DNA from: Virgibacillus necropolis
Lineage (GTDB): Bacteria; Bacillota; Bacilli; Bacillales; Amphibacillaceae
DNA length: 64,000 nt
Reading direction: 5' to 3'
Assembly: GCF_002224365.1 (NCBI RefSeq)
Contig: NZ_CP022437.1
Span: 2,480,001-2,544,000, forward strand
The translations under genes were made by a program, and so were the position numbers. The first letter of the stretch is position 1; the number at the start of each line of letters is the position of its first letter. The notes beneath the pieces are model-generated. The model made no database searches. It worked only from the letters and a program-made list of their open reading frames with translations, and had not been told where the DNA came from. This document shows positions 35,485-46,449 of this stretch, piece by piece.

Positions 35485-38400
35485 TTAGAATAATGATAAC
35501 TGATTTTTATCAGCCATACCCTCTAAACATCCATGATTATCCAAGTACTCCAATACAGTCTTTGATATCTTGCTTCGCTCTCTTAGATCTTCTTTGGATA
35601 AGAATTCACCTTCTGCGCGAGCTTTTACAATATTTAGTGCCGCATTGGTGCCTAGTCCGTCTACTGCATTAAAAGGCGGTATTAGCGTATCGCCATCTAC
35701 AATAAATTCCGTTGCACTTGATTTATATAAATCAACCCGTTGAAAATGCATGCCACGTTCATTCATTTCTAAAGCAATTTCTAATACAGTCAATAAGCTT
35801 TTTTCTTTTGGACTAGCATCATTTCCCTTGATTGCGATTCCGTCTACCCGCTCGCGGATAGCACTTGATCCTTTTACCATTGTATCGAGGTCATAATCAC
35901 TAGCACGTACTGTAAAATATGCTGCATAAAAGAAAATTGGATAATGGACCTTAAAGTAAGCAATCCGAACTGCCATCAGTACATATGCTGATGCGTGTGC
36001 TTTTGGAAACATATACTTAATTTTTTTACACGACTCGATATACCAATCGGGTACGCCATGCTTTTTCATTTCTGTAATCCACTCATCTTGGAGACCTTTT
36101 CCTTTACGAACAAACTCCATTATTTTAAATGCAAGCGATGCATCTAAACCTTTATGCATTAGGTAAACCATAATATCATCACGGCATCCAATTACATCCG
36201 GAAGTTTACAAATACCATCGTTTATTAGTTCTTGTGCATTTCCAAGCCATACATCTGTACCATGCGAAAGACCTGAGATAATTACAAGCTCTGCAAATGT
36301 ATTTGGCTTTGTGTCCTCGAGCATTTGTCTAACAAATTTTGTTCCGAATTCAGGTACACCTAATGTACCTGTTTTACAATTTATTTGCTCTTCTGTAACA
36401 CCAATAGAGTCTGTTCCGGAAAATAACTTCATTACCCCTGCGTCATCAGTTGGAATTGTTTTTGGGTCAATGCCACTTAAATCTTGAAGCATTCGTATAA
36501 CAGTAGGATCATCATGTCCTAGTATATCAAGCTTCAACAAATTATCATGGATGGAATGAAAGTCGAAATGTGTTGTTTTCCAATCACTATTGCGATCATC
36601 TGCCGGAAACTGAATTGGTGTAAAATCGAATATTTCTTTATCATCAGGTACAACAATAATTCCACCTGGATGCTGTCCAGTGTTTCGTTTTACACCCGTG
36701 CACCCTTGAACCAAACGATCAACTTCGGCATTTTTGTAGACCAACTGTTTGTCTGAAGCATAGCCTTTTACATAACCATAGGCAGTTTTATCAGCAATCG
36801 TGCCTATTGTGCCAGCACGATACACATTGTCCTCACCAAAAAGTTCTTTTGTATAATTATGTGCCTTCGGTTGATACTCACCGGAAAAGTTCAAGTCAAT
36901 ATCAGGTACTTTATCCCCTTTAAAGCCTAGAAATGTTTCAAATGGAATATCATGACCATCCTTGTCTAGTTCAATTTCACAAGTAGGGCAGAATTTATCT
37001 GGTAAATCAAAGCCACTTCCTGCTGATCCATCCGTAATAAATTCATAATGATGACATTCTTTACACACATAATGTGGTGGCAGTGGATTCACTTCTGTAA
37101 TCTCAGTCATGGTCGCAACAAATGAGGAACCAACCGACCCCCTTGAACCAACTAAGTAGCCATCATCTAATGATTTTTTAACTAGTTTATGAGAAATAAG
37201 ATAAATAACAGCAAACCCATGTCCGATGATACTAGTCAGTTCTTTTTCTAAGCGCTCCACCACTAGTTCAGGCAATGATTCTCCATATAAAGACTTCGCT
37301 CTATTATAGCTTAAATCACGAATTTCTTGATCTGCTCCCTCGATTGTAGGGGTATATAAATCATCTTTAACTGGTGATATTTCTTCAATAGAGTCAGCCA
37401 ACTTATTTGTGTTCGTTACGACAATTTCTTCTCTCGTTTGCTTATTTAAGAAGTGAAAACTATCAATCATTTCTTTTGTAGTTCTAAATGGTGTATCTGG
37501 TAACGTTTGCCGCGCTAAAGGATTACCATTTTGAGAAGAAATCAATATTTGTCTATACAATTTTTCATGATCATTTATATAATGGACATTTCCCGTTGCT
37601 ACTACTAACTTGTTCATCCGTTTTCCCATATCAACTAAGTTTGAAATGATATCAAAAATTTGTGCCTCGTTTTGTACTAATTCTTTTTCAATTAAATGAG
37701 CGTAATTAGCTGGTGGTTGAACTTCAATATAATCATAAAATTCAGCAACCCTTTCCGCTTCCTCTTTTGACTTTTGCATCATGGTTTCAAACACTTCACC
37801 TTTATCGCAAGCAGAACCAACTAATAAACCAGATCGAAGTTTTTGTAGCTTTGATCTAGGAATCCGTGGCACCCTGTAAAAGTAATCAATATGTGCATGG
37901 GAAACCAATTTGTAAATGTTTTTTAACCCCTCTTGGTTTTTAGCAAGCAATATGCAATGCTGTGGACGTGAACGCTGATAGGCATTCCCTTCCCCCATAT
38001 GATTATTTAAATGGTTGTGATTGGTGATGTCTTTTTCCAACAGATCCTGAACCAGTTTCCATAATAAGTAGCTTGTTGCCTCGGCATCATAAATGGCACG
38101 GTGGTGCTGTGTTAATTCGATATCTAATTTTTTACACAAAGTGTTTAAACGGTGGTTTTTTAATTCAGGAAATAAAAACCGTGCTAGTTCTAATGTATCA
38201 ATTACCGGGTTTGTCGATTTGTCATAGTTAATTTTCTTATAACCTTCATTTAAAAATCCCATGTCAAAACTAGCATTATGAGCAACTAGAATGTCATTCT
38301 GCGCCCATTCTTCAAATTCTATCAATACATCCCCGATTTCTGGTGCATCACGAACCATATCATCCGTTATTCCTGTTAATTCCACTGTTGTTTCGGATAA

Positions 38401-39777
38401 TGAATGGTGTGGATTAGCAAACCTTTCGAAGCGGTCAATGATTTCCCCGTTTTTAATTTTAACCCCCGCGAGTTCAATAATCGTATCATATACTGCCGAT
38501 AATCCTGTGGTCTCGACGTCAAATACAACATATGTTGCATCCTCTAATTGAATATCACTTTCGTTATATGCAATTGGTACACCATCATCCACTAAATTTG
38601 CTTCCACGCCATATAGTATTTTAATTCCATTTTTCGCCCCTGCTGCATGTGCTTCAGGGTATGCCTGAACGCCTGCATGGTCTGTTATAGCTATTGCTTT
38701 ATGTCCCCATTTTGCAGCCTGTTCAACTAATCTACCAGGGGACACGACTGCATCCATTTGACTCATGGTTGTATGGGCATGCAATTCCACTCGCTTCGCG
38801 TCGTCTGGCGCAGTATCTGACTTTGTCTCTACTTTAACCTCTTGAATATCATTCGCCATCATAGCGAGTTCATTTGAATACATATCAGTTTGTATACTAC
38901 CACGAGCTTTAACCCACATACCTTTTTTCAGTTGCTCAAACTTTTCAACATCCTCATCATTCTTTGAGAACATTTTAATTTGTAAAGAGTCTGTATAATC
39001 TGTTGCTTTGCCAATCAGTAAGCTTCGACCTGATCGCAACTTACGAATATCCACAAAGAAAACATACCCCTGTACAGTTACACGACGTTCTTCATCTTGT
39101 ATCAGTTCCATTTCCATAGGTTCATCAGGAATACTATAACCAATTGAAAATGGTTTATTCTGTACTTTGTCTAAACTATTTTTTTCACGTTTTTCTTTTT
39201 CAATTACGGTTTTTAAGATAATCTCTTGATCCTCTTTAGCTTTTTGGTCACGAAAATTCTGTAAATCTTTAGCCTCTGTTTTTACATTGATCTCTAATTG
39301 ATAGGATCGACTACCAATTTTAGTGCAATACATCCTAAAAGCAGTTTCCAATCGTTTTCTTAATGCAGCAGCTTCTGCCTCATTTCTAGCAGTAATAGCA
39401 AGCTTGTTACTTTGAACGGTAGGCACCTGGTTATGGATTAGATCCTTATAAGCTGGAGAGATAGTTGGTATTGATTGCAAGAAGTTCTGCCAATAATCAC
39501 ATATGTAGGTATCATTTTCATCTTTTTTATCTGTATAAAAAGTCCAATCTACTTGAGCAATTTCGCTGAACGAATCCTTTAATTTCGTTGTTAAAACTTG
39601 ATACATTTCAACAGGAAGCATTTTTTCAATTTGTATATGGAAATGCCATTTTTTCAATTGCTTAAACACTTCGAGACGAATTAACTGACTATCTTTAAAA
39701 TAATTGTTTATATCCTCTTCAGATAGTTGCAGTTGCTTTAACAAAACGCCCATTTTTTCTGCTTTTGATAATTCCAT
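35485..39777 (-). CDS. polC: DNA polymerase III, PolC-type alpha subunit with proofreading exonuclease
   Basis: The 1430-residue replicative polymerase of Firmicutes. Domains in order: N-terminal region, OB fold, PHP domain with [15 protein letters not shown] (about 329) interrupted by the DEDD exonuclease FDVETTGLS (about 419), a C4 zinc motif (CKECHHYEF and CPTCE, about 905-935), then the palm, fingers and C-terminal region. The start at 39777 follows GGGGG by nine bases; an ATG at 39801 has no site. Length is essentially that of B. subtilis PolC (1437). proS normally precedes polC but is absent here. Confidence 0.98.
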   Translation of the reverse strand: MELSKAEKMGVLLKQLQLSEEDINNYFKDSQLIRLEVFKQLKKWHFHIQIEKMLPVEMYQVLTTKLKDSFSEIAQVDWTFYTDKKDENDTYICDYWQNFLQSIPTISPAYKDLIHNQVPTVQSNKLAITARNEAEAAALRKRLETAFRMYCTKIGSRSYQLEINVKTEAKDLQNFRDQKAKEDQEIILKTVIEKEKREKNSLDKVQNKPFSIGYSIPDEPMEMELIQDEERRVTVQGYVFFVDIRKLRSGRSLLIGKATDYTDSLQIKMFSKNDEDVEKFEQLKKGMWVKARGSIQTDMYSNELAMMANDIQEVKVETKSDTAPDDAKRVELHAHTTMSQMDAVVSPGRLVEQAAKWGHKAIAITDHAGVQAYPEAHAAGAKNGIKILYGVEANLVDDGVPIAYNESDIQLEDATYVVFDVETTGLSAVYDTIIELAGVKIKNGEIIDRFERFANPHHSLSETTVELTGITDDMVRDAPEIGDVLIEFEEWAQNDILVAHNASFDMGFLNEGYKKINYDKSTNPVIDTLELARFLFPELKNHRLNTLCKKLDIELTQHHRAIYDAEATSYLLWKLVQDLLEKDITNHNHLNNHMGEGNAYQRSRPQHCILLAKNQEGLKNIYKLVSHAHIDYFYRVPRIPRSKLQKLRSGLLVGSACDKGEVFETMMQKSKEEAERVAEFYDYIEVQPPANYAHLIEKELVQNEAQIFDIISNLVDMGKRMNKLVVATGNVHYINDHEKLYRQILISSQNGNPLARQTLPDTPFRTTKEMIDSFHFLNKQTREEIVVTNTNKLADSIEEISPVKDDLYTPTIEGADQEIRDLSYNRAKSLYGESLPELVVERLEKELTSIIGHGFAVIYLISHKLVKKSLDDGYLVGSRGSVGSSFVATMTEITEVNPLPPHYVCKECHHYEFITDGSAGSGFDLPDKFCPTCEIELDKDGHDIPFETFLGFKGDKVPDIDLNFSGEYQPKAHNYTKELFGEDNVYRAGTIGTIADKTAYGYVKGYASDKQLVYKNAEVDRLVQGCTGVKRNTGQHPGGIIVVPDDKEIFDFTPIQFPADDRNSDWKTTHFDFHSIHDNLLKLDILGHDDPTVIRMLQDLSGIDPKTIPTDDAGVMKLFSGTDSIGVTEEQINCKTGTLGVPEFGTKFVRQMLEDTKPNTFAELVIISGLSHGTDVWLGNAQELINDGICKLPDVIGCRDDIMVYLMHKGLDASLAFKIMEFVRKGKGLQDEWITEMKKHGVPDWYIESCKKIKYMFPKAHASAYVLMAVRIAYFKVHYPIFFYAAYFTVRASDYDLDTMVKGSSAIRERVDGIAIKGNDASPKEKSLLTVLEIALEMNERGMHFQRVDLYKSSATEFIVDGDTLIPPFNAVDGLGTNAALNIVKARAEGEFLSKEDLRERSKISKTVLEYLDNHGCLEGMADKNQLSLF

Positions 39778-39866
39778 TTCTTGTTTCCCCCAATACAGCA
39801 TATAGACTATAGAGAAGCATAACGCCCCTTGAATAACTTAGGCTAGAAAAATTAAATTCAAGGTGT

Positions 39867-39903
39867 GAAAACCCTTGTCTGATAGCCTTAGACAAGGGTT
39901 TTC
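39867..39903 (-). terminator. Hairpin terminator after rseP
   Basis: GAAAACCCTTGTCT pairs exactly with AGACAAGGGTTTTC around a nine-base loop. The T tract on the minus strand is inside the stem (TTTTC), so efficiency is uncertain. It lies 28 bases past the rseP stop and separates it from polC. Confidence 0.75.
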
Positions 39904-39931
39904 AATAACTTTACTATAGGTTTGCTCGTTC

Positions 39932-41188
39932 TTATAAGAATAATCGTTGAATATCGTTCCAGGTAACAACAATCATTAGTAACATTAATAACGCAAAACC
40001 AATAAAGTGAACAATACCCTCTTTTTGTTGATCTATTGGTTTACCACGTACCGCTTCAATTCCAACAAAAAGTAAACGACCCCCATCAAGTGCAGGTAGT
40101 GGCACCAAATTCACGATTCCTAAGTTAATACTTAACATTGCAGTCCACATTAGGAAGTTCATGAATCCTGTTTGAACAACCGTATCCGTTGCATCATAAA
40201 TACCAACTGGACCAGATAACATGTCAATCGAGAATTGTCCAGTAACCAACTTACCTAAACTAGTTAAAATAAGTTTCGTTATGTCATACGTTTGGGTGAA
40301 AGTATATTGAATTGTATTGGTAAACGATTTTTCAGTCGCTTGCACTACACCAATTTGTCCAATAGTCCCACCCTGGGTTTCTATTTCACGTGGTACAACG
40401 GTGACATCGACAATCTCCCCACCACGTTCTACCTGCATAGATAATGATTCCTCAGGGTTATCTCGAACTATTTTTGTAAACTCTTCCCAAGTACTAACTG
40501 AATTACCTTCAACTTCAACTACCTCGTCACCCGTTTGAAACCCAGCTTCAGCGGCCGGACTATCTGGTTGAATTTCAGCAAGTTGTGCTTGCTCAGTAGG
40601 AACACCCTGAATAAGACCCAGAATAAAGAATATAAACATAGCCAATATGAAGTTCATCATCGGTCCAGCAAATAATTGCATTGCTCGTTTACCAATACTT
40701 TTAGATGCGAACTGACGGTCATAAGGGGCTATTTGCGTTTCTTTTTCATCCATTATAAAAAACGCTTTTGGGTCAACATTAAATCTTAAACGTTCTTCCT
40801 CATCAATCTCATAACCTTCAATAACCAAATCATGGTCTAAATCTGCACGCTCTACTTCTATTACGCGCGCGTTCGGATGTTTCGATTTATTATTGACAAT
40901 TATTTTGTTAACCTTATCTTCATTATTAAACTCAATGCCAATATGATGACCTGGTTTTAATTCTACAATTTCTGGATCTTCACCTGCCACACGCACATAC
41001 CCACCTACAGGTAGTAATCGTATTGTGTATACAGTCTCGTTTTTGGTGAAAGAAAAAATTTTAGGTCCAAATCCGATTGCAAATTCACGGGCTAACATTC
41101 CAGCACGTTTTGCAAAAATTAAATGGCCTAACTCATGGATAAACACGAGTAATCCAAACATAAAAATAAACGCAATAACTGTGGTCAA
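39932..41188 (-). CDS. rseP: Site-2 intramembrane zinc protease RseP/RasP
   Basis: A 418-residue membrane protease. The zinc motif HELGH is at about residues 18-22, the PDZ domain with IQPDSPAAEAGFQTGDEVV is in the middle, and the second active-site motif LDGGRL is near the C-terminus, with membrane segments at both ends. It cleaves anti-sigma factors and leftover signal peptides. A TTG start at 41188 is preferred (GGAAGGTG six bases upstream); a GTG three codons earlier overlaps that site. In B. subtilis it sits between dxr and proS, neither of which is present here. Confidence 0.94.
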   Translation of the reverse strand: MTTVIAFIFMFGLLVFIHELGHLIFAKRAGMLAREFAIGFGPKIFSFTKNETVYTIRLLPVGGYVRVAGEDPEIVELKPGHHIGIEFNNEDKVNKIIVNNKSKHPNARVIEVERADLDHDLVIEGYEIDEEERLRFNVDPKAFFIMDEKETQIAPYDRQFASKSIGKRAMQLFAGPMMNFILAMFIFFILGLIQGVPTEQAQLAEIQPDSPAAEAGFQTGDEVVEVEGNSVSTWEEFTKIVRDNPEESLSMQVERGGEIVDVTVVPREIETQGGTIGQIGVVQATEKSFTNTIQYTFTQTYDITKLILTSLGKLVTGQFSIDMLSGPVGIYDATDTVVQTGFMNFLMWTAMLSINLGIVNLVPLPALDGGRLLFVGIEAVRGKPIDQQKEGIVHFIGFALLMLLMIVVTWNDIQRLFL

Positions 41189-41309
41189 ATAAAGCACCTT
41201 CCTTTGATGAACGTAGGTTGAATAGATCTAATTAAAACTACGCCAATTAAGTTTAACCTTTACCTATTAACTCATTCAGGCATTTTGAACAAATATCCAT
41301 AAAAGAGGA

Positions 41310-41352
41310 TGTTCAAAAAGGCACCAAACGATAAATGGCGACTTTTTGAACA
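41310..41352. repeat. 43-bp mini palindromic element, shortened relative of the 142-bp element
   Basis: The sequence starts TGTTCAAAAAG and ends CTTTTTGAACA. Its first 32 bases match the reversed right end of the element at 4880-5021 at nearly all positions (for example GCACCAAACGATAAATGGCG against TCACCAAATGATAAACGGCG). It therefore looks like an internally deleted copy. It lies between rseP and cdsA, where dxr is normally found. Confidence 0.75.
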
Positions 41353-41368
41353 TGCACTAAAAGTCAAA

Positions 41369-42169
41369 TTAGTAAATGAAATGGATAAAATGAAGCACTG
41401 GTAAAACAAATAACAAACTATCTAATCGATCTAATATACCACCGTGACCTGGAAGGATGTCACCAGAATCCTTCACACCATAATAGCGTTTAAAAGCCGA
41501 CTCTACTAAATCTCCAATTTGTCCAAAAATGGATACTAAAATGGTTACGCCAATAACGATTATCATGGAAAAATGGAAGGATGTAAATAACTGGAACAAA
41601 ACTCCAACTATAACAGAAAGTAGAATACCACCTACTGCTCCTTCAATAGTCTTATTTGGACTAATCATAGGCCATAATTTTCTTTTACCAAACGCTCGTC
41701 CAAAAAAGTAAGCACCAGTGTCTGTAGCCCATATGACTAATAGTACGTAAAAAATATTCATTAGTCCTTTAAATGAGTTTTCATCTCTAGTTTCAATAAG
41801 ATAAAAGAACCCCATACCTACATATACAGTTGCTAGAAGTATAAATCCAGCATCCTCAAACGTGAATTTATTTTTCACTAAAACTGTATAAGACAATAAC
41901 AGCATAGCAAACATCATTATAATTTCTGATTTGGTAAACCCTATATATGGAATCCAATCAAATGGCTTATCAAGTAACAGTAGCCATAAAATAATAATGG
42001 CCAAAAAAGCTGGAATCGAATATTTACCTACCTTTCTCATCCGCAAAAGTTCAATCAAAGCAATAGTTGCCATAAGGTAAACAAAAATAGTAAACGGTAG
42101 TCCACCTATATAGACCAGAGGTACAAATACGATTAATGCCAAAATTGCTGTCTGAATTCGTTGCTTCAT
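41369..42169 (-). CDS. cdsA: Phosphatidate cytidylyltransferase (CDP-diacylglycerol synthase)
   Basis: A 266-residue polytopic membrane enzyme making CDP-diacylglycerol from phosphatidate and CTP, the substrate of PgsA. It has about eight hydrophobic segments and the family signature with FGQIGDLVESAFKRYYGVKD and LPGHGGILDRLDSL. AAGGTG lies about 11 bases before the ATG. It follows uppS by 16 bases. Its stop codon is followed by the mini palindromic element rather than by dxr. Confidence 0.96.
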   Translation of the reverse strand: MKQRIQTAILALIVFVPLVYIGGLPFTIFVYLMATIALIELLRMRKVGKYSIPAFLAIIILWLLLLDKPFDWIPYIGFTKSEIIMMFAMLLLSYTVLVKNKFTFEDAGFILLATVYVGMGFFYLIETRDENSFKGLMNIFYVLLVIWATDTGAYFFGRAFGKRKLWPMISPNKTIEGAVGGILLSVIVGVLFQLFTSFHFSMIIVIGVTILVSIFGQIGDLVESAFKRYYGVKDSGDILPGHGGILDRLDSLLFVLPVLHFIHFIY

Positions 42170-42184
42170 CTACTGTTCAACACC

Positions 42185-42952
42185 TTAAATACCTCCATAG
42201 CGTCTCTTTCGTTGTTGATAATCATGGAGGGCTCTTTTGAATACTTCTTCACTGAAATCTGGCCATAATACATCAGTGAACCAGAACTCTGCATAGGCCA
42301 ACTGCCACAATAAAAAATTACTTAAACGTTGCTCACCACTTGTTCGTATTAATAAATCAGGATCTGATAATCCATTTGTATACAAATATTTTGAGAAAAC
42401 TTCCTCATCAAATTGGTCGATGGACAAATCCTCTTTTTGCATATCTGTATACACTTGTTTAATTGCCCGCATTATCTCAAATCTACTACCATAGTTTAAA
42501 GCAAAGTTTAATAATAAGCCATCATTATCCTTTGTTTGTTCCTTCGCATATTGAATTGCCTCTTTTGTGTGTAATGGCAGCCCATCAAATTCACCAATCG
42601 TATCAATTCGAACATTTTCTTCTATTAATTCGGGTAAGTACGTATGTAAGAATTCTTTCGGCAGTTTCATTAGAAATTCAACTTCAGATTTAGGTCGTTT
42701 CCAATTTTCAGTTGAAAAGGCATATAACGTAAGGATTTCCACTTTGTAATGAGTAGCGGATCGAACAATTTCTTTAACAACATTCATACCTTCTTTATGC
42801 CCCGCAATTCTAGGAAGTCCACGTTTTTTTGCCCAACGTCCATTTCCATCCATAATTATCGCTACATGTTTTGGTATGTTTGTTGTTTCTACAGTACATG
42901 AATCATCTGTTTCTTCTTGTTTATTTTTAAAAAAAGGAAGTCTCATTGACAT
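42185..42952 (-). CDS. uppS: Undecaprenyl diphosphate synthase
   Basis: A 255-residue cis-prenyltransferase that makes the C55 lipid carrier for wall polymers. The motifs HVAIIMDGNGRWAKKRG, ALNYGSRFEI and LLIRTSGEQRLSNFLLWQ are complete. The start at 42952 follows GGAGG by seven bases; a much longer reading frame to 43084 runs through the promoter. It consumes isoprenoid units, so an isopentenyl diphosphate route must exist even though dxr is missing from its usual place next to cdsA. Confidence 0.97.
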   Translation of the reverse strand: MSMRLPFFKNKQEETDDSCTVETTNIPKHVAIIMDGNGRWAKKRGLPRIAGHKEGMNVVKEIVRSATHYKVEILTLYAFSTENWKRPKSEVEFLMKLPKEFLHTYLPELIEENVRIDTIGEFDGLPLHTKEAIQYAKEQTKDNDGLLLNFALNYGSRFEIMRAIKQVYTDMQKEDLSIDQFDEEVFSKYLYTNGLSDPDLLIRTSGEQRLSNFLLWQLAYAEFWFTDVLWPDFSEEVFKRALHDYQQRKRRYGGI

Positions 42953-43064
42953 AATTTGTCCTCCGAATACGATTGATTGTGTATATACAATCCTTTCCAT
43001 TTTCATCAATATGTCGGATAAAAGAATTATATGATTGGTATAGTTATTTATTTGATAAGTTTCC

Positions 43065-43073
43065 ATTATATCA
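43065..43073 (-). promoter_or_regulatory. uppS-cdsA-rseP promoter candidate (extended -10)
   Basis: The minus strand reads TGATATAAT, a perfect -10 with the TGn extension (TATAAT complement at 43065-43070), just downstream of the frr terminator and about 110 bases before uppS. The -35 region is poor. Confidence 0.5.
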
Positions 43074-43103
43074 TGATTACCCACTATTTATTATAACGAT
43101 TTA

Positions 43104-43135
43104 GCAAAAAAACAAAAACCCCCTATATTAGGGGG
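43104..43135 (-). terminator. Intrinsic terminator after frr
   Basis: On the minus strand CCCCCTA pairs with TAGGGGG (small loop) and is followed by TTTTTGTTTTTTT. It closes the pyrH-frr unit 24 bases past the frr stop. Confidence 0.92.
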
Positions 43136-43159
43136 AATATCATGTTGTTTTTGCTTATA

Positions 43160-43717
43160 TTATACTTCCATAATTTCTTTTTCTTTATTTTTCGCTACCT
43201 GATCCACTTCATTTATGTTATTATTTGTTTCTTTTTGTACATTATCCTGTGCGTTTCTTAGTTCGTCTTCTGTAAGCTCACCATTTTTTTCAGCTTTTTT
43301 CAGCTGATCATTTGATTCGCGACGAATATTTCTTACTTGTACACGTGCTTCCTCCGCATACTTTCCTACCACCTTAACTAAATCTTTACGACGTTCCTCA
43401 GTTAACGCTGGAATAGCAATACGAATGATGTTTCCATCACTTGAAGGTGAAATGCCTAAATCAGCTTTTTGAATTGCCTTTTCTACATCGCCAATTGAGG
43501 ACTTATCAAATGGTGTTATAATTAACATCCTAGCTTCTGGAGCAGATATGGTTGCTAATTGATTTAGTGGTGTTGAAGCACCATAATAATCCACATATAC
43601 ACTATCCAGTAAAGATGGATTAGCTCTACCCGCCCTAACAGTTGCCAAATTTTTTGAGAATGCTTGTACAGCATGGGTCATTTTCTCACGTGTTTGATTT
43701 ATAATCGCATCAGACAT
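43160..43717 (-). CDS. frr: Ribosome recycling factor
   Basis: A 185-residue two-domain protein that splits post-termination ribosomes with EF-G. It has the family N-terminus and the conserved [15 protein letters not shown] and [18 protein letters not shown] stretches. AGGGGGAA precedes the ATG. It starts two bases after the pyrH stop. Confidence 0.98.
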   Translation of the reverse strand: MSDAIINQTREKMTHAVQAFSKNLATVRAGRANPSLLDSVYVDYYGASTPLNQLATISAPEARMLIITPFDKSSIGDVEKAIQKADLGISPSSDGNIIRIAIPALTEERRKDLVKVVGKYAEEARVQVRNIRRESNDQLKKAEKNGELTEDELRNAQDNVQKETNNNINEVDQVAKNKEKEIMEV

Positions 43718-43719
43718 TG

Positions 43720-44442
43720 TTATTTCCCCCTAATCGTAGTTCCAATTATTTCACCTTGAACCACTCGTTTTATATTGCCTTCATCTGTTATAGAAAATAC
43801 CACAAGTGGTATGTCATTATCCATACAAAGCGATGATGCCGTGGAGTCCATTACACCTAAACCTTCATTTAACATATCTAAATAAGATAGGTTTTCATAT
43901 TTTGTAGCATCTTTATTCAACTTAGGATCGTCTGTATAAACCCCGTCTACACTATTCTTCGCCATTAGTATTACCTCTGCTTCAATTTCTGCCGCTCTAA
44001 GTGCTGCAGTTGTATCGGTAGAGAAATAAGGATTTCCAGTACCAGCTGCAAATATGACAACACGTTTCTTCTCTAAATGTCGAATTGCTTTTCTACGAAT
44101 ATATGGTTCTGCAACCTGACGCATTTCTATTGAAGTTTGTACCCTAGTAGGTATTCCGATATTTTCTAGACTATCTTGAAGGGCAAGTGAATTCATGACC
44201 GTTGCTAACATTCCCATATAATCAGCATTAGCACGATCCATTCCCATTTCACTTCCAACCTTACCGCGCCAGATATTACCTCCACCTACAACTACTGCAA
44301 TTTCAACGCCTAATTCGGATACACTTTTTATCTGTTCTGCTACAGACTGAACGACCTTAGGATCTAGTCCAAATCCCTGGTCACCACTCAATGCCTCACC
44401 ACTTAACTTCAACACAATTCTACGGTAACGAGCTGCTGTCAT
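43720..44442 (-). CDS. pyrH: UMP kinase
   Basis: A 240-residue hexameric amino-acid-kinase-fold enzyme phosphorylating UMP. Motifs: [18 protein letters not shown] at the N-terminus, [10 protein letters not shown], and [25 protein letters not shown] five bases upstream sets the ATG at 44442. It is co-transcribed with frr; the terminator after tsf lies just upstream. Confidence 0.98.
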   Translation of the reverse strand: MTAARYRRIVLKLSGEALSGDQGFGLDPKVVQSVAEQIKSVSELGVEIAVVVGGGNIWRGKVGSEMGMDRANADYMGMLATVMNSLALQDSLENIGIPTRVQTSIEMRQVAEPYIRRKAIRHLEKKRVVIFAAGTGNPYFSTDTTAALRAAEIEAEVILMAKNSVDGVYTDDPKLNKDATKYENLSYLDMLNEGLGVMDSTASSLCMDNDIPLVVFSITDEGNIKRVVQGEIIGTTIRGK

Positions 44443-44484
44443 AATAACCTCCATAGAAACTATAATTTTTTACAACTATTTTTA

Positions 44485-44508
44485 GAAAAAGGGAACAGCC
44501 TGTGTCCC
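44485..44508 (-). terminator. Intrinsic terminator after tsf
   Basis: On the minus strand GGGGACA pairs with TGTTCCC (one G-U) around CAGGC, followed by TTTTTC. It is 7 bases past the tsf stop and separates tsf from pyrH. Confidence 0.75.
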
Positions 44509-44514
44509 CCCACA

Positions 44515-45402
44515 TTATTGATTATTTATTTGGTTTCTAACTTCTTCTGCAAAGTTATCTTCACGTTTTTCCATTCCTTCGCCAACTTCATAACGAACAA
44601 ATGATTTAACTGTTGCACCCTTATCAGAAACGTACTTTTTAACTTTTTGATCTGGATCTTTAACAAAGTTTTGTTCTAATAAGCAAATGTCTTCGAAGAA
44701 CTTACCCAAACGACCTTCAACCATTTTTTCTACAATTTTTTCTGGTTTTCCTTCGTTTAATGCTTGTGTTTTTAATACTTCACGTTCGCGGCTAACTTCA
44801 TCTTCTGAAACAGCGTCACGAGATATATGAAGCGGATTTGCTGCAGCAACGTGCATTGCAACATCCTTTGCCACTTGCTCGTCAGTTGTACCTTCAAGAA
44901 GTGTTAAGACACCAATACGCCCACCCATATGGAGATATGAACCGAATGAATCGTTATCTGTTTTTGTTAAAATCACAAAACGACGTAAGGAAATCTTCTC
45001 ACCAATTTTCGCGACAACGGAATTGATGTACGTTTCTACACTGTTACCTTCACCATCCATATCCTGTTGTAATGCTTCTTCAACTGATGAAGGCTTATTT
45101 GTAATAATGTGATTTCCTAATTTAGTTAAAAGTGTTTTAAACTGATCATTTTTTGTAACAAAGTCTGTTTCACAGTTAACTTCTAATAATGCAGCAACGT
45201 TGTTATCAACTTCTACATGTGTCAACCCTTCAGCAGCAATACGATCTGATTTTTTTGCAGCTTTTGCTACACCTTTTTCTCGTAAATAATCAATTGCTTG
45301 TTCAATATTACCGTCAGTTTCAGTAAGTGCCTTTTTACAGTCCATCATCCCAGCACCAGTTTTTTCGCGTAATTCTTTTACCATTTGTGCAGTAATTGCC
45401 AT
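44515..45402 (-). CDS. tsf: Translation elongation factor Ts
   Basis: A 295-residue nucleotide exchange factor for EF-Tu. The N-terminal UBA-like domain ([26 protein letters not shown]) contacts EF-Tu, and the core has the TDFVTKND motif. Two ATG codons are adjacent; the second (45402) has the better seven-base spacing from GGAGG. It follows rpsB after a terminator-like hairpin, so part of its expression is by readthrough. Confidence 0.98.
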   Translation of the reverse strand: MAITAQMVKELREKTGAGMMDCKKALTETDGNIEQAIDYLREKGVAKAAKKSDRIAAEGLTHVEVDNNVAALLEVNCETDFVTKNDQFKTLLTKLGNHIITNKPSSVEEALQQDMDGEGNSVETYINSVVAKIGEKISLRRFVILTKTDNDSFGSYLHMGGRIGVLTLLEGTTDEQVAKDVAMHVAAANPLHISRDAVSEDEVSREREVLKTQALNEGKPEKIVEKMVEGRLGKFFEDICLLEQNFVKDPDQKVKKYVSDKGATVKSFVRYEVGEGMEKREDNFAEEVRNQINNQ

Positions 45403-45470
45403 CATTAATCCTCCTCAGGAAATAGTTAAATATACTGGTTTTCCATAAAACGTATATACTTTCTTCGTGT

Positions 45471-45506
45471 AAAAAAGGTGATAAAAGGCTTATCCCCTTA
45501 TCACCT
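45471..45506 (-). terminator. Terminator-like hairpin between rpsB and tsf
   Basis: On the minus strand AGGTGATAA pairs with TTATCACCT, followed by TTTTTTT. Such a hairpin in the rpsB-tsf intergenic region usually allows partial readthrough. Confidence 0.88.
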
Positions 45507-45520
45507 AGTCTTTTACATTA

Positions 45521-46267
45521 CTATTCTTTATCTGCTTCTACTGGCTCTGCAGATTCTTCTTCATTTGCAACTCTTTCAGCTTCTTCACTTTGTTTAACCT
45601 CAATAATAGCATCAGCCATTTTAGAAGTAAGAAGTTTTACCGCGCGAATTGCATCATCATTTGCAGGGATAATATAATCAATTTCATCAGGGTCACAGTT
45701 CGTATCAACAATTCCGATAATTGGAATGTTTAATTTATGTGCTTCAGCGATCGCAATACGTTCTTTACGTGGATCAATTACAAACATTGCATCAGGAAGC
45801 TTTTTCATTTCCTTGATTCCACCTAGGAACTTCATTAAACGGTCTTTTTCTTTTAATAAGTTTACAACTTCTTTTTTTGGAAGTACTTCAAACGTTCCAT
45901 CTTCCTCCATACGCTCGATATTCTTAAGACGCGTAATACGTTTACGGATTGTTTGGAAGTTTGTTAGTGTACCACCTAACCAGCGTTGGTTTACAAAGTA
46001 CATGCCAGAACGAGTCGCTTCATCACGAACAGAGTCCTGTGCTTGCTTTTTAGTTCCTACAAAAAGAACTGTACCACCATCAGCTGCGATTTCCTTTACA
46101 TATTTGTATGCTTCATCAACCTTTTTAACTGTTTTTTGTAGGTCAATGATATAGATGCCGTTACGCTCAGTAAAGATGTATTTTTTCATCTTTGGGTTCC
46201 AACGGCGAGTCTGATGTCCGAAATGTACACCAGCTTCAAGTAATTGCTTCATAGAAATTACTGACAT
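45521..46267 (-). CDS. rpsB: 30S ribosomal protein S2
   Basis: The 248-residue S2 protein ([27 protein letters not shown]) with the signature [22 protein letters not shown] and an acidic, disordered C-terminal tail. AGGAGG precedes the ATG. It has its own promoter and a leader of about 150 bases. It marks the end of the flagellar region, as in B. subtilis where swrB is followed by rpsB. Confidence 0.98.
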   Translation of the reverse strand: MSVISMKQLLEAGVHFGHQTRRWNPKMKKYIFTERNGIYIIDLQKTVKKVDEAYKYVKEIAADGGTVLFVGTKKQAQDSVRDEATRSGMYFVNQRWLGGTLTNFQTIRKRITRLKNIERMEEDGTFEVLPKKEVVNLLKEKDRLMKFLGGIKEMKKLPDAMFVIDPRKERIAIAEAHKLNIPIIGIVDTNCDPDEIDYIIPANDDAIRAVKLLTSKMADAIIEVKQSEEAERVANEEESAEPVEADKE

Positions 46268-46417
46268 AATAAATTCCTCCTATTGGTTTTTTCCTCCGTT
46301 TGTGTCATTTTTATATAAGGACCACGTTAAGTAGGCACCTCTTACACAAATCGACAAACGTGTGTGGTTAGACATGTTTACAAGATTAACGTAAACATAG
46401 TATTTGCACCATGAATT

Positions 46418-46446
46418 AATATATCACAAGGATGTTAAGCTAGCAA
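46418..46446 (-). promoter_or_regulatory. rpsB promoter
   Basis: The minus strand has TTGCTA (46441-46446), a 17-base spacer and TGATATATT, an extended -10 (TATATT at 46418-46423). It lies just after the swrB stop and gives a leader of about 145 bases. Confidence 0.7.
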
Positions 46447-46449
46447 GTA

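Noticed and set aside
35485-39801. Long plus-strand frames inside polC and other large genes
   Set aside because: They are antisense to well-conserved genes, without ribosome binding sites or family matches.
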